DNA of 64,000 nucleotides. It comes from Streptomyces sp. NBC_00353 (lineage in GTDB: Bacteria > Actinomycetota > Actinomycetes > Streptomycetales > Streptomycetaceae). Below are positions 25,127-34,048 of this stretch, piece by piece. The translations under genes and the position numbers were made by a program. Under the pieces are notes generated by a model. That model worked only from the letters and a program-made list of their open reading frames with translations, did no database searches and was not told the origin of the DNA. The stretch lies in contig NZ_CP107985.1 of the NCBI RefSeq assembly GCF_036108815.1, positions 7,809,501 through 7,873,500 on the forward strand, written 5' to 3'. The number at the start of each line of letters is the position of its first letter. Position 1 is the stretch's first letter.

Positions 25127-26647
25127 ATGGAAAAGGCACCACCTGCCGTACAGGCGGAAGGCGTCGTCAAACGCTTCGGGCCCACCGTCGCGCTCGACGG
25201 TGTGCAGCTCACCGTGCGGCCCGGCGAGTCCCATGCCCTCGTCGGCCGTAACGGCGCGGGCAAGTCCACCCTGGTCGGCGTGCTGACCGGACTGCACAAG
25301 GCGGACGCGGGGACGGTCCGGTTCGGCGGGGAGCCCGCGCCCGCCTTCGGGGACACGACGGCCTGGCAGTCGAAGGTCGCATGCGTCTACCAGAAGTCCA
25401 TGGTCGTCCCCGATCTGACCGTCGCCGAGAATCTCTTTCTCGGCCGGCTGGACGACGAGTCGCGCTGGATCAGCTGGGGGAGGCTCCGCAAGCGCGCGGA
25501 GGAGCTCCTCGCCGAGTACGGGGTACAGGTCGACCCCCGCACCCGGGCCGGCGATCTCGCCGTGGAACAGCGGCAGTTCGTCGAGATCGCCCGGGCGCTG
25601 TCCTTCGGCGCCCGGCTGGTCGTCCTCGACGAACCCACCGCCCAGCTCGACGCCCGGGGCATCGGCCGGCTCTTCGACAAGCTCCGGGAACTGCAGAGCC
25701 AGGGAGTGGCGTTCCTGTTCATCTCCCACCATCTGCAGGAGGTGTACGAACTGTGCACCGCGGTCACCGTCTACCGCGACGCCCGCCATGTCCTGACCGC
25801 CCCGGTCGCCGACCTCGCCAAGAGCGAACTGGTCGCGGCGATGACCGGCGAGCAGGGCGGCGGATCCGCCGCCTGGCACGCGGGAGGTGTGCCGGCGGCG
25901 GTGCGGGACGAGTCGGCGGAGCCCGTACTGCGTACGGAAGGACTCGCCCTGGAGGGCCAGTTCGAGCCGCTGGACCTTCAGGTCCGTCCCGGCGAGGTGC
26001 TCGGTCTCGCCGGTTCTGCGGCCAGCGGCAACACCGCGCTCGGTGAGACGCTCGCCGGGATGCGCAAGGCGACCGGCGGCACGGTCCGCGTACACGGGAG
26101 GTCCGTGCGGTCCGGCAGCGTGCCGCACGCGCTGGACGCCGGGATCGGCTACATCCCTGAGGACCGGCACGACCAGGGACTCGTCCTCGGGCGCAGCGTC
26201 GCCGAGAACGCCACGCTCACGGTCACCGACCAGCTCGGACCGTGGGGGACCGTACTGCCCTCCCGTACCCGGGAGTTCGCACAGTCGATGATCGAGTCGC
26301 TGGACATCAAGACTCAGGGTCCCGAACAGCCTGTCGCCGGGCTCTCCGGCGGCAATCAGCAGAAGGTGGTGGTCGCGCGCGCACTGGCCCGCAAGCCGAG
26401 CGTGCTGGTCGCGGTCCGGCCTACCGCGGGTGTGGACGTCAAGTCCAAGGACTCGCTGCTCGGAGTCGTCCGGCGGGTCGCCGACGAGGGCAATGCCGCA
26501 GTCGTCGTCTCGGACGAGCTGGACGATCTGCGGGTCTGTGACCGGGTGCTCGCCCTGTTCCACGGGCGTGTGGTCGGGACATTCGCAAGCGGGTGGACCG
26601 ACGGGGAACTCGTCGCCGCCATGGAAGGTGTGGGGGAAAGGGAATGA
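25127..26647 (+). CDS. sugar ABC transporter ATP-binding protein (tandem NBD, RbsA type)
   Basis: A 506-residue importer ATPase with two nucleotide-binding domains. NBD1 (about 8-235) has the intact Walker A GRNGAGKST, an LAVEQRQ signature and Walker B VVLDEPTA. NBD2 (about 270-490) has a weak P-loop (GSAASGNTAL), the LSGGNQQK signature, and a Walker B position VAVRPTAGVD that lacks Asp-Glu, so only site 1 may hydrolyse ATP, as described for several RbsA relatives. ATG at 25127 follows GAGAAGG; upstream in-frame starts to 25013 are not supported. The stop overlaps the permease ATG. Confidence 0.9.
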   Translation: MEKAPPAVQAEGVVKRFGPTVALDGVQLTVRPGESHALVGRNGAGKSTLVGVLTGLHKADAGTVRFGGEPAPAFGDTTAWQSKVACVYQKSMVVPDLTVAENLFLGRLDDESRWISWGRLRKRAEELLAEYGVQVDPRTRAGDLAVEQRQFVEIARALSFGARLVVLDEPTAQLDARGIGRLFDKLRELQSQGVAFLFISHHLQEVYELCTAVTVYRDARHVLTAPVADLAKSELVAAMTGEQGGGSAAWHAGGVPAAVRDESAEPVLRTEGLALEGQFEPLDLQVRPGEVLGLAGSAASGNTALGETLAGMRKATGGTVRVHGRSVRSGSVPHALDAGIGYIPEDRHDQGLVLGRSVAENATLTVTDQLGPWGTVLPSRTREFAQSMIESLDIKTQGPEQPVAGLSGGNQQKVVVARALARKPSVLVAVRPTAGVDVKSKDSLLGVVRRVADEGNAAVVVSDELDDLRVCDRVLALFHGRVVGTFASGWTDGELVAAMEGVGERE

Positions 26648-27696
26648 CCGGCACGATACGGCCACCGGCGGCCGGCGACATCAACGGAGGACCGAAGGGC
26701 GGGCTGGGCGAGGACAGCCCGCTGAGCCGGCTCAGGCTGATCCGGTGGAGCGACTTCTCCCTGGTTCCGGTGATCCTGGTGCTGATGGTGATCGGGTTCA
26801 TCGTCTCGCCGGTGTTCCTCACCTCCGACAACCTGATCGGCGTCGTCCAGCAGTCCTCCGAGCTCAGCCTGCTGGTCCTCGGCCAGGCACTGATCCTCAT
26901 CTGCGGACGGATGGACCTGTCACTGGAGTCGACGATCGGCATCGCGCCGGTCGTCGCGATGTGGCTGGTCCTGCCCACCGAGGGCGGCCGCTTCGCCGGC
27001 CTCGGTCTGCTGCCCACCTGGTCGGCGATCCCGCTCTGTCTGCTGGTGGGCCTCGCGATCGGTGCGGTCAACGGCTTTCTGATGCTGAAGCTGCGGGTCA
27101 ACGGCTTCATCGCGACGCTCGGCATGCTCACCATGCTGCGCGGCCTCCACATCGGCATCACCGAGGGCAAGTCCATCACCGACGTCCCGGAGTCGTTCCG
27201 CTACCTCGGCAAGAGCGAGTGGCTCGGCGCACCGGCCGCCGTCTGGATCTGCCTGGTGCTCTTCGCGATCGGCGGCGCGGCGCTGGCCTGGCTGCGCCAC
27301 GGACGCTCGTTGTACGCGATCGGCGGCAACCCGGAGGCGGCGCGGGCCGCCGGCATCCGGGTCGACCGGGTCACCTGGATCGTGCTTGCCATCGGCGGTC
27401 TGCTGGCGGCCTTCGCCGGCATCCTGTACACCGGCCACTACGGTGCGGTCGCCGCGACGCAGGGCAACGGCTGGATCTTCCAGGTGTTCGCCGCGGCGGT
27501 CATCGGCGGCATCAGTCTCAAGGGTGGGCGAGGCACGCTGTTCGGTGCGCTGACCGGCGTACTGACGCTGCAGTTGGTGGTCAACGTGATGACCCTGGGC
27601 GGCGTCCCGGCGCTGTGGAACCAGTTCCTCAACGGCGCGATCATCATCGTCGCGCTGGTCATCTCGCGCTTCGCGAGCGGTGAGAAGCAGGACTGA
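26644..27696 (+). CDS. sugar ABC transporter permease
   Basis: A 350-residue permease of the RbsC/BPD_transp_2 family with about nine or ten transmembrane helices. A conserved stretch AFAGILYTGHYGAVAATQGNG and the loop GGISLKGGRGTLFGALTGVL are characteristic of ribose-type permeases. It forms the channel with the ATPase encoded upstream; the ATGA overlap (26644-26647) shows translational coupling. The N-terminal 35 residues are hydrophilic and disordered. A 21-bp terminator follows the stop. Confidence 0.9.
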   Translation: MTGTIRPPAAGDINGGPKGGLGEDSPLSRLRLIRWSDFSLVPVILVLMVIGFIVSPVFLTSDNLIGVVQQSSELSLLVLGQALILICGRMDLSLESTIGIAPVVAMWLVLPTEGGRFAGLGLLPTWSAIPLCLLVGLAIGAVNGFLMLKLRVNGFIATLGMLTMLRGLHIGITEGKSITDVPESFRYLGKSEWLGAPAAVWICLVLFAIGGAALAWLRHGRSLYAIGGNPEAARAAGIRVDRVTWIVLAIGGLLAAFAGILYTGHYGAVAATQGNGWIFQVFAAAVIGGISLKGGRGTLFGALTGVLTLQLVVNVMTLGGVPALWNQFLNGAIIIVALVISRFASGEKQD

Positions 27697-27706
27697 CCCG
27701 TACACC

Positions 27707-27753
27707 CGCAGACGCCGGCGGGGCTGAGAAGTTCAGCCCCGCCGGCGTCTGCG
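27707..27753 (+). terminator. terminator of the sugar-acid/ABC operon
   Basis: Perfect 21-bp stem (27707-27727 with 27733-27753), loop of five, starting 10 bases after the permease stop. It separates this operon from the convergent GntR gene. Confidence 0.85.
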
Positions 27754-27820
27754 GCGTGGGGTCGGGGGCGGAGTCCCGGTTCGGGATGTGGCGGGTGGGG
27801 GAACAAGCCCGCCGCAGGCG

Positions 27821-28492
27821 TCACAGCGTCGACCGCAGCCACTGCTCCACGCTCGCCACATGCACCGTCGCCCACGACCGCGCAGCCTCCGTGTCCCGGT
27901 CGCGCAGCGCCGACAGGATGGCCCGGTGCTCGTGCAGGGTGCGGCTGACCGCGTCCTCCTGCGTCAGGCCGCGCCAGACGCGGGCCCGGGTCGTCGGCCC
28001 GGAGAGACCGTCGAGCAGGGAGCAGAGCACCGAGTTCCCGGACGACTGCACGATGCCGCGGTGGAACTCCAGATCGCAGGCGACCAGCTCCTCCACCGAG
28101 GGCTGCGCGCCGAGTGCGTCCAACTGGGAGCTCAGTACGTCGAGTTGGGCCTCGGTGATCCGGGTCGCGGCCATGGCCGTGGCGGCCGGCTCCAGGATCC
28201 GGCGGACTGCCAGGAACTCCAGCACCGTGTCGTCGCGGTGGAAGTCCACGACGAAGCTCAGCGCCTCCAGCAGCAGCTGCGGGTCGAGACTGGTGACGTA
28301 CGTACCGTCGCCCTGCCGGACATCGAGAATGCGGATCAGGGACAGGGCGCGGACCGCCTCGCGCAGCGAGTTGCGGGACAGCCCGAGCTCCGCCGCGAGT
28401 TCGCTCTCCTTGGGCAGACGGTCGCCGGGCCGTAGCGCACCCGAGACGATCATTCCCTTGATCTTCTCGATCGCCTCGTCGGTGACAGCCAT
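27821..28492 (-). CDS. FadR/GntR family transcriptional regulator (FCD domain)
   Basis: A 223-residue regulator. Residues 1-70 form a winged helix-turn-helix (LRPGDRLPKESELAAELGLSRNSLREAVRAL), the classic GntR signature. The remainder is an all-helical FCD effector domain, with metal-ligand-like residues in DLEFHRGIV and HEHRAILSAL. Given its place at the end of the sugar-acid operon, it likely represses that operon with the substrate or an intermediate as inducer. A perfect palindrome upstream of its own start shares the CATCNGATG core with the operon promoter. Confidence 0.9.
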   Translation of the reverse strand: MAVTDEAIEKIKGMIVSGALRPGDRLPKESELAAELGLSRNSLREAVRALSLIRILDVRQGDGTYVTSLDPQLLLEALSFVVDFHRDDTVLEFLAVRRILEPAATAMAATRITEAQLDVLSSQLDALGAQPSVEELVACDLEFHRGIVQSSGNSVLCSLLDGLSGPTTRARVWRGLTQEDAVSRTLHEHRAILSALRDRDTEAARSWATVHVASVEQWLRSTL

Positions 28493-28533
28493 GACGGTCC
28501 TCCTGGATTCGGGCGGGATCAGACCTCGGAAGA

Positions 28534-28548
28534 AGACATCCGATGTCT
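28534..28548. promoter_or_regulatory. palindromic operator upstream of the GntR gene
   Basis: AGACATCCGATGTCT is a perfect 7-1-7 palindrome about 42 bases upstream of the GntR start. The core matches the site overlapping the -10 of the dehydratase operon (21692-21702). This fits autoregulation plus control of the operon by the FCD regulator. Confidence 0.6.
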
Positions 28549-28612
28549 CATCTCATTATGGGGGTCGAACCAGGTGGATGAACCGGGTCTGCCGCAGCTG
28601 GTGACCGATCCC

Positions 28613-29671
28613 TCAGTCCCAGAGCGTCGACGGCGCCTCGCGCCGTACCACCGGGGCGATCTCCTCCGTGAACCGCTCCAAGGTCTCGATCTGCTCCTGG
28701 TGGCTCAGTCCGAAGGCGTCCACGGAGACCGACTGCAGGTCGTGACCGTACACCTCGTGCCAGCCGAGGATCTTGTCGATGATCTGCTGCGGGCTGCCGA
28801 TCAGCTGGGGCCCGTCCGCGATGGCTTCCTCGATCGTCCGGAACGGCGTGTTGTACCCCGCCTTCCCCTCCAGGTGGGGACGGAAGGACTGCCTCACCTT
28901 CGCCTCGTAAAGCTCCTTGTAGCGCGCCACCGCCTGCTGCGAACCGTCGGCGATCAGTAGCCCGCCCGACCCCGCCGCCACATGCGCCTTCGCCGGATCG
29001 TGCCCGTACGCCGCGAACCGTTCCCGGTAGTGGTCGATCAGCCGGGCGTACGCGGCCCGCGGCTGGATGGCGTTGGCGGTGAACAGCGGATCGCCGTGGA
29101 AGGCGGCCAGCTCGGGGGAGTTGAGACTGGTCGCGGAGCCGTGCCAGACGCGCGGCAGCCCGGCGTACGGACGCGGCACCGTCGTCACACCCTTCAGGGC
29201 CGGCCGGAACTCGCCCTCCCAGTCGACGCCCTCCTCCGTCCACAGCCTTCGCAGCAGCTCGTACTTCTCCTTCTGGAGGTCCCACTGCCGTGCCTCGTCG
29301 AGCCCGAAGAGGTCGAAGTGGCCGGCCTCCGCGCCCTTCCCGACGACCAGCTCGATCCGCCCGCGGGAGAGCTGGTCGAGCGTCGCGAAGTCCTCGGCCA
29401 CCCGCACCGGATCGAGGATCGCGACGACGGTGACGCCGGTCAGCAACCGGATGGTCCGGGTGCGGGCTGCCAGCGCGCCGAGCACCACACCCGGGCTCGA
29501 CGAGAGGAACGGACCGGCGTGCCGCTCGCCGATCGAGTACGCGTCGAAACCGAGCCGCTCCGCCACCACGCCGGTCTCGATCACCTCCGCGATCCGGTCG
29601 GCGGCGGACGGGAGTTCGCCGGTCAGCGGGTGCGGGGCATGGCCGATGAGGGAAAGCACCGAGAACTTCAT
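28613..29671 (-). CDS. LLM class flavin-dependent oxidoreductase
   Basis: A 352-residue bacterial luciferase-like monooxygenase. Sequence features are MKFSVLSLIGHAPHPLTGELP, LGFDAYSIGERHAGPFLSSSPGVVLGALA (typical FMN-dependent type), LTGVTVVAILDPVRVAEDFATLDQLSRGRIELVVGKG, and IEEAIADGPQLIGSP. It should use reduced FMN and O2; the substrate is not evident. ATG at 29671 with GGAAG upstream is preferred over a start at 29761. It lies upstream of the GntR gene on the same strand, but the operator between them argues that GntR has its own promoter. Confidence 0.88.
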   Translation of the reverse strand: MKFSVLSLIGHAPHPLTGELPSAADRIAEVIETGVVAERLGFDAYSIGERHAGPFLSSSPGVVLGALAARTRTIRLLTGVTVVAILDPVRVAEDFATLDQLSRGRIELVVGKGAEAGHFDLFGLDEARQWDLQKEKYELLRRLWTEEGVDWEGEFRPALKGVTTVPRPYAGLPRVWHGSATSLNSPELAAFHGDPLFTANAIQPRAAYARLIDHYRERFAAYGHDPAKAHVAAGSGGLLIADGSQQAVARYKELYEAKVRQSFRPHLEGKAGYNTPFRTIEEAIADGPQLIGSPQQIIDKILGWHEVYGHDLQSVSVDAFGLSHQEQIETLERFTEEIAPVVRREAPSTLWD

Positions 29672-29827
29672 GACTTCCACTGTCCCCGCGTCACATTGCG
29701 CGCGTATGGCGGCTGTGTGGCACGTACACCGGCCGCTCCAGGTCAGCGGGCACGGGCACACGGTGGTACGCGGACGGGGGCGGCTCCCCCCGTGGAAGCC
29801 GCCCCCGTTCGCGTACCTCGGCCGGTC

Positions 29828-31438
29828 TCAGCCCTTGTCGGCCAGCAGGCCCTCGACCTTGGTCCGGATCTCGTCCGTGGCCAGGCCGCGGATCGTCAGC
29901 GTCGTCCGGCGGCGCAGCACGTCGTCGGCCGTCTCGGCCCACTCGTGGTCGCGCGCGTACGCGACCTGCGCCCAGATCTCCGGCGCGTCCGGGTGGATGC
30001 GCTCGGCCAGCGCCGGATTGTCGTTCGCCAGCCGCGCGATGTCGAAGGAGAGCGAGCCGTAGTGGGTGGCGAGGTGCCGCGCCGTGTCGGCGGCCATCCG
30101 CGGTCCGGGCGCTCCGCCGTCGATCAGCAGCCGGTGCGCGACCGCGTTCGGGTTGGCGATACCGGGCAGCGGGAGCTTCTTCGGCAGACGGGCCATCGGC
30201 TCCATGTCCTCGGCCAGCGGGTGCCCGGGGAGCGCGGCCAGCTTGTTCATCACCGTACGGCCGATGTGGCGGAACGTCGTCCACTTGCCGCCCGCGACCG
30301 ACAGCATCCCGCCGCGGCCCTCCGTCACGACCGTCTCGCGCTTGGCCTTGGAGGTGTCGCCGGGACCGCCCGGCAGCACCCGCAGGCCTGCGAAGGAGTA
30401 CGTGATCAGATCGCGCGACAGCTGCTGGTCCTTGATCGAGAACGCCGCCTCGTCCAGGATCTGCGCGGTGTCCTTCTCGTTGACCGCGACGTCCGCCGGA
30501 TCGCCCTCGTACTCCTCGTCCGTCGTACCGAGCAGCAGCATGTCCTCCCAGGGCAGGGCGAACGTGATGCGGTACTTGTCGATCGGGGTGGCGAGCGCGG
30601 CCTTCCAGGGGCGGGTGCGCTTCAGGACGAGGTGCGCGCCCTTGGACAGACGTATCGAAGGCGCCGCGTTCGGGTCCTCCATCTTCCGCAGGTGGTCGAC
30701 CCACGGTCCGGTGGCGTTCAGCACGAGCCGGGCGGTGACGCCGAACTCCGTGCCGTCCGTACGGTCCTCCAGGTCTGCGCCCGTCACCCGGCCCCTGGTG
30801 AACCGCAGCCCGGTCACCGCGGCGTGGTTGAGGACGACCGCGCCCGCGTCGACGGCCGCACGGACCGTCATCAGTGCCATCCGGGCGTCGTTCATCTGGT
30901 CGTCGCCGTAGACCGCGACGGCCTTCAGATTGTCCGTGCGCAGCTCCGGCACATCGCGCTGCGCCTTCGCCGGGCTGATCACATGGCCGACGCCGTCACC
31001 GAACGCGGACAGCGCCGAGTACGCGAACACACCCGCGCCCAGCTTGGCCGCGCCGTGCGGTCCGCCCTTGTAGACGGGCAGGTAGAAGGTGAGCGGGTTG
31101 GCCAGGTGCGGGGCCACCTGACGGGACACCGCACGTCGTTCGAAGTGGTTCTCCGCGACCAGCTTCACCGCACCGGTCTGCAGGTAGCGCAGGCCGCCGT
31201 GGAGCAGCTTGGAGGAGGCGGAGGAGGTGGCGCCGGCGAAGTCGCCGGCGTCCACCAGAGCCACCCGCAGCCCGGACTGCGCGGCGTGCCAGGCGGTGGA
31301 GATGCCCAGGATGCCGCCACCGATCACCAGGAGGTCGTACGTCGCCTTGGAGAGCTGCTCCCGAGTCTCGGCGCGGCTCGGAAGGGAGCCGGAGGCCGGG
31401 TGCGTCCCGAGGGCCGGGACGCTCTGCAGGGTGGTCAT
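29828..31438 (-). CDS. glpD: glycerol-3-phosphate dehydrogenase/oxidase
   Basis: A 536-residue FAD enzyme that oxidises sn-glycerol 3-phosphate to dihydroxyacetone phosphate, feeding electrons to the membrane. It has an N-terminal dinucleotide-binding motif VIGGGILGISTAW, the glycerol-3-phosphate site region SSASSKLLHGGLRYL, and a C-terminal helical cap domain with the DEYEGDPADV and RGPGGxKWTTFRHIGR-like segment. The start ATG at 31438 lies 5 bases after the glpK stop, so they are cotranscribed. It is the third gene of the glpF-glpK-glpD operon (called gylX in S. coelicolor). Confidence 0.95.
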   Translation of the reverse strand: MTTLQSVPALGTHPASGSLPSRAETREQLSKATYDLLVIGGGILGISTAWHAAQSGLRVALVDAGDFAGATSSASSKLLHGGLRYLQTGAVKLVAENHFERRAVSRQVAPHLANPLTFYLPVYKGGPHGAAKLGAGVFAYSALSAFGDGVGHVISPAKAQRDVPELRTDNLKAVAVYGDDQMNDARMALMTVRAAVDAGAVVLNHAAVTGLRFTRGRVTGADLEDRTDGTEFGVTARLVLNATGPWVDHLRKMEDPNAAPSIRLSKGAHLVLKRTRPWKAALATPIDKYRITFALPWEDMLLLGTTDEEYEGDPADVAVNEKDTAQILDEAAFSIKDQQLSRDLITYSFAGLRVLPGGPGDTSKAKRETVVTEGRGGMLSVAGGKWTTFRHIGRTVMNKLAALPGHPLAEDMEPMARLPKKLPLPGIANPNAVAHRLLIDGGAPGPRMAADTARHLATHYGSLSFDIARLANDNPALAERIHPDAPEIWAQVAYARDHEWAETADDVLRRRTTLTIRGLATDEIRTKVEGLLADKG

Positions 31439-31443
31439 GTCGA

Positions 31444-32970
31444 TTACTCCTCGTCTTCGATCCAGCCCATGGTCCGTTCCACGGCCTTGAGCCAGCTCTT
31501 GTACTCGCGGTCGCGGGTGTCCGCGTCCATGCGGGGGGTCCACTCGGCGGCCCGGCGCCAGTTGGCGCGCAGTGCGTCGGTGTCCGGCCAGAAGCCGACG
31601 GCGAGACCGGCGGCGTAGGCGGCGCCGAGGCAGGTGGTCTCGGCGACCATGGGCCGCACCACGGGTGCGTCCAGGAAGTCGGCGAGCGTCTGCATCAGCA
31701 AGTTGTTGGAGGTCATGCCGCCGTCGACCTTGAGGGCGGTCAGCTCGACGCCCGAGTCCTTGGTCATGGCGTCGGTGATCTCGCGGGTCTGCCAGGCGGT
31801 GGCCTCCAGTACGGCACGGGCGATGTGCGCCTTGGTGACGTACCTGGTCAGGCCGGCGATGACGCCGCGGGCGTCGGAACGCCAGTACGGGGCGAACAGG
31901 CCGGAGAAGGCGGGCACGAAGTACGCGCCGCCGTTGTCCTCGACCGACGAGGCCAGCGTCTCGATCTCGGCCGCGGACTTGATCAGGCCCATCTGGTCGC
32001 GCATCCACTGCACCAGCGAGCCGGTGACGGCGATGGAGCCTTCCAGGGCGTAGACCGGCTTCTGGTCGCCGATCCGGTAGCCGACGGTCGTCAGCAGTCC
32101 GTTGTACGAGTTGACGGGCGTCTCACCGGTGTTCATCAGCATGAAGGTGCCGGTGCCGTACGTGGACTTGGCCTCGCCCTCGGAGAAACAGGTCTGGCCG
32201 AAGAGGGCAGCCTGCTGGTCGCCGAGCGCGGACGCGACCGGGACGCCGGCCAGGACGCCGTCCTTGGCGGTGCCGTACACCTCGGCGGAGGAGCGGATCT
32301 CGGGCAGCACGGCCGCCGGGATGTCCATGGACGCGAGGATCTTTTCGTCCCACGCCATGGTGTGCAGGTTCATCAGGAGGGTGCGCGAGGCGTTGGTGAC
32401 GTCGGTGACATGGACGCCGCCCTCGGTGCCACCGGTCAGGTTCCAGATGACCCAGGAGTCCATGGTGCCGAAGAGGATGTCGCCGCGCTCGGCGCGTTCG
32501 CGCAGGCCCTCGACGTTGTCGAGCAGCCAGCGGACCTTGGGGCCGGCGAAGTACGAGGCGAGCGGCAGCCCGGTCTCGCGGCGGAAGCGGTCCTGGCCGA
32601 CGTTGCGGCCGAGTTCCTTGCAGAGCGCGTCGGTGCGGGTGTCCTGCCAGACGATGGCGTTGTGGACGGGCTCACCGGTGTTCTTGTCCCAGAGCAGCGT
32701 GGTCTCGCGCTGGTTGGTGATGCCGATCGCCTTGACGTCGGCGGCGGTGATACCCGCCTTGACGACGGAGCCGGCGACGACTTCCTGGACGTTCTCCCAG
32801 ATCTCGGCCGCGTTGTGCTCGACCCAGCCCGGCTTCGGGAAGATCTGCTCGTGTTCCTTCTGATCGACGGAGACGATCCGGCCGTCCTTGTCGAAGATGA
32901 TGCAGCGGCTCGACGTGGTGCCCTGGTCGATGGCCGCGATGAACGGTCCGGTGGTGTGTGCGTCGGTCAC
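31444..32970 (-). CDS. glpK: glycerol kinase
   Basis: A 508-residue FGGY-family kinase that phosphorylates glycerol to sn-glycerol 3-phosphate. Seen: FIAAIDQGTTSSRCIIFD with the ATP-binding DQGTTSSR, ITNQRETTLLWD, SYFAGPKVRWLLDN, GDQQAALFGQ, and the FGGY signature segment GGMTSNNLLMQTLADFL. Length and motifs are normal. It has a GTG start with AGGAGCAC upstream. It is the middle gene of glpF-glpK-glpD, 55 bases after glpF. Confidence 0.97.
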   Translation of the reverse strand: MTDAHTTGPFIAAIDQGTTSSRCIIFDKDGRIVSVDQKEHEQIFPKPGWVEHNAAEIWENVQEVVAGSVVKAGITAADVKAIGITNQRETTLLWDKNTGEPVHNAIVWQDTRTDALCKELGRNVGQDRFRRETGLPLASYFAGPKVRWLLDNVEGLRERAERGDILFGTMDSWVIWNLTGGTEGGVHVTDVTNASRTLLMNLHTMAWDEKILASMDIPAAVLPEIRSSAEVYGTAKDGVLAGVPVASALGDQQAALFGQTCFSEGEAKSTYGTGTFMLMNTGETPVNSYNGLLTTVGYRIGDQKPVYALEGSIAVTGSLVQWMRDQMGLIKSAAEIETLASSVEDNGGAYFVPAFSGLFAPYWRSDARGVIAGLTRYVTKAHIARAVLEATAWQTREITDAMTKDSGVELTALKVDGGMTSNNLLMQTLADFLDAPVVRPMVAETTCLGAAYAAGLAVGFWPDTDALRANWRRAAEWTPRMDADTRDREYKSWLKAVERTMGWIEDEE

Positions 32971-33025
32971 GGTGTGCTCCTGGAAGTCTGTGGGATCTGA
33001 GGGTTACGGCTCAGGGCTCTACGGT

Positions 33026-33817
33026 TCACGCGAAGGCGAGGTTGTAGAGACCGCCCGCGATCGCGCCGCCGATGAGGGGGCCGACGACCGGGATCCAGGC
33101 GTAGCCCCAGTCGGAGCCACCCTTGTTCGGCAGCGGCAGCAGCGCGTGCACGATACGCGGACCGAGGTCGCGAACGGGGTTGATTGCGTAACCGGTCGGG
33201 CCGCCGAGCGAGAGGCCGATGCTGACGACGACCAGGGAGGTGATCAGCGCGCCGAGCGTGCCGAGTCCGTTGCCGTCGTTGTTGAGGCCCTGGGTGAGGA
33301 TCGCCAGGACCAGTACGACGGTGGCGATGACCTCGGTGATCACGTTCTGCACGGCGTTCCGGATCTCCGGGCCGGTGGAGAAGATGCCCAGCACCGGGCC
33401 GGCCTTCGGGGCGGCGGCCTGGTCGACCAGGCCCTCTTCACTCGGCGGGCTGTACAGAGTCTCCGGGTCGGTCAGATGGGCCCGGAACTGTCCGTAGTAC
33501 GTCAGCCAGACCAGCACCGCGCCGATCATCGCGCCGAGCAGCTGGGAGCCGATGTACAGCGGTACGTCGCTCCACGCGGTGCCGCCCTTGATCGCGAGGC
33601 CGATCGTGACCGCGGGGTTGAGGTGGGCCCCGGACACGCCGCCGGCCAGATACGCGGCCGTCAGTACTGCGAAACCCCACCCGAAGGTGATCGAGAGCCA
33701 GCCGGCGTTCTGTGCCTTGGAGTGCTTGAGAGTGACGGCGGCACAGACACCGCCGCCGAGCAGGATGAGAACGGCGGTACCGATGGTTTCGCCGATGAAG
33801 ATGTCGGAGCTGGACAC
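33026..33817 (-). CDS. glpF: glycerol uptake facilitator (MIP/aquaporin family)
   Basis: A 263-residue aquaglyceroporin with six predicted transmembrane helices. The first NPA is canonical (GAHLNPAVTIG), the second reads NPV (GYAINPVRDLGPR), with the following RDxGPR of glycerol facilitators intact. It lets glycerol diffuse into the cell. The GTG start at 33817 is chosen for its AAAGGAG ribosome site and the SSSDIFIGE N terminus; an upstream in-frame start at 33898 adds 27 charged residues. It is first in glpF-glpK-glpD; a GylR operator lies about 125 bases upstream. Confidence 0.93.
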   Translation of the reverse strand: MSSSDIFIGETIGTAVLILLGGGVCAAVTLKHSKAQNAGWLSITFGWGFAVLTAAYLAGGVSGAHLNPAVTIGLAIKGGTAWSDVPLYIGSQLLGAMIGAVLVWLTYYGQFRAHLTDPETLYSPPSEEGLVDQAAAPKAGPVLGIFSTGPEIRNAVQNVITEVIATVVLVLAILTQGLNNDGNGLGTLGALITSLVVVSIGLSLGGPTGYAINPVRDLGPRIVHALLPLPNKGGSDWGYAWIPVVGPLIGGAIAGGLYNLAFA

Positions 33818-33942
33818 CCGCGACTCCTTTGTCCTTCGTCCAGGGAAGCCGAACCCCGGGTCCCTCCGGTGGTCCGCGCCCTCAGGTGAGGGCTTCACCG
33901 GCCCTTGGCACTGTCACACCCTAGCGTGTATTGCCGTTAGGC

Positions 33943-33959
33943 GTTCGACAATGTCGACC
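33943..33959. promoter_or_regulatory. GylR operator candidate upstream of glpF
   Basis: GTTCGACAATGTCGACC is an 8-1-8 inverted repeat with one mismatch. Its left half plus centre (GTTCGACAATG) recurs exactly upstream of gylR at 34836. This supports binding by the IclR-type GylR regulator at both promoters. Confidence 0.65.
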
Positions 33960-34048
33960 GATGAACGGCAGTGTTTCCCCCCGGTGAATGGAGCGTCAAG
34001 GGTTCTGGGACGGATAACACGATCGTTACCGATGATCCGCCAAATCGG

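Noticed and set aside
28982..31618. Long plus-strand open frame across the LLM gene and glpD
   Set aside because: Arg/Pro/Gly-rich composition and no domains; the minus strand encodes clear enzymes.
31438..32008. Upstream extension of glpD to 32008
   Set aside because: The extra residues overlap glpK and are Arg/Gly-rich; ATG at 31438 begins the natural FAD-enzyme N terminus.
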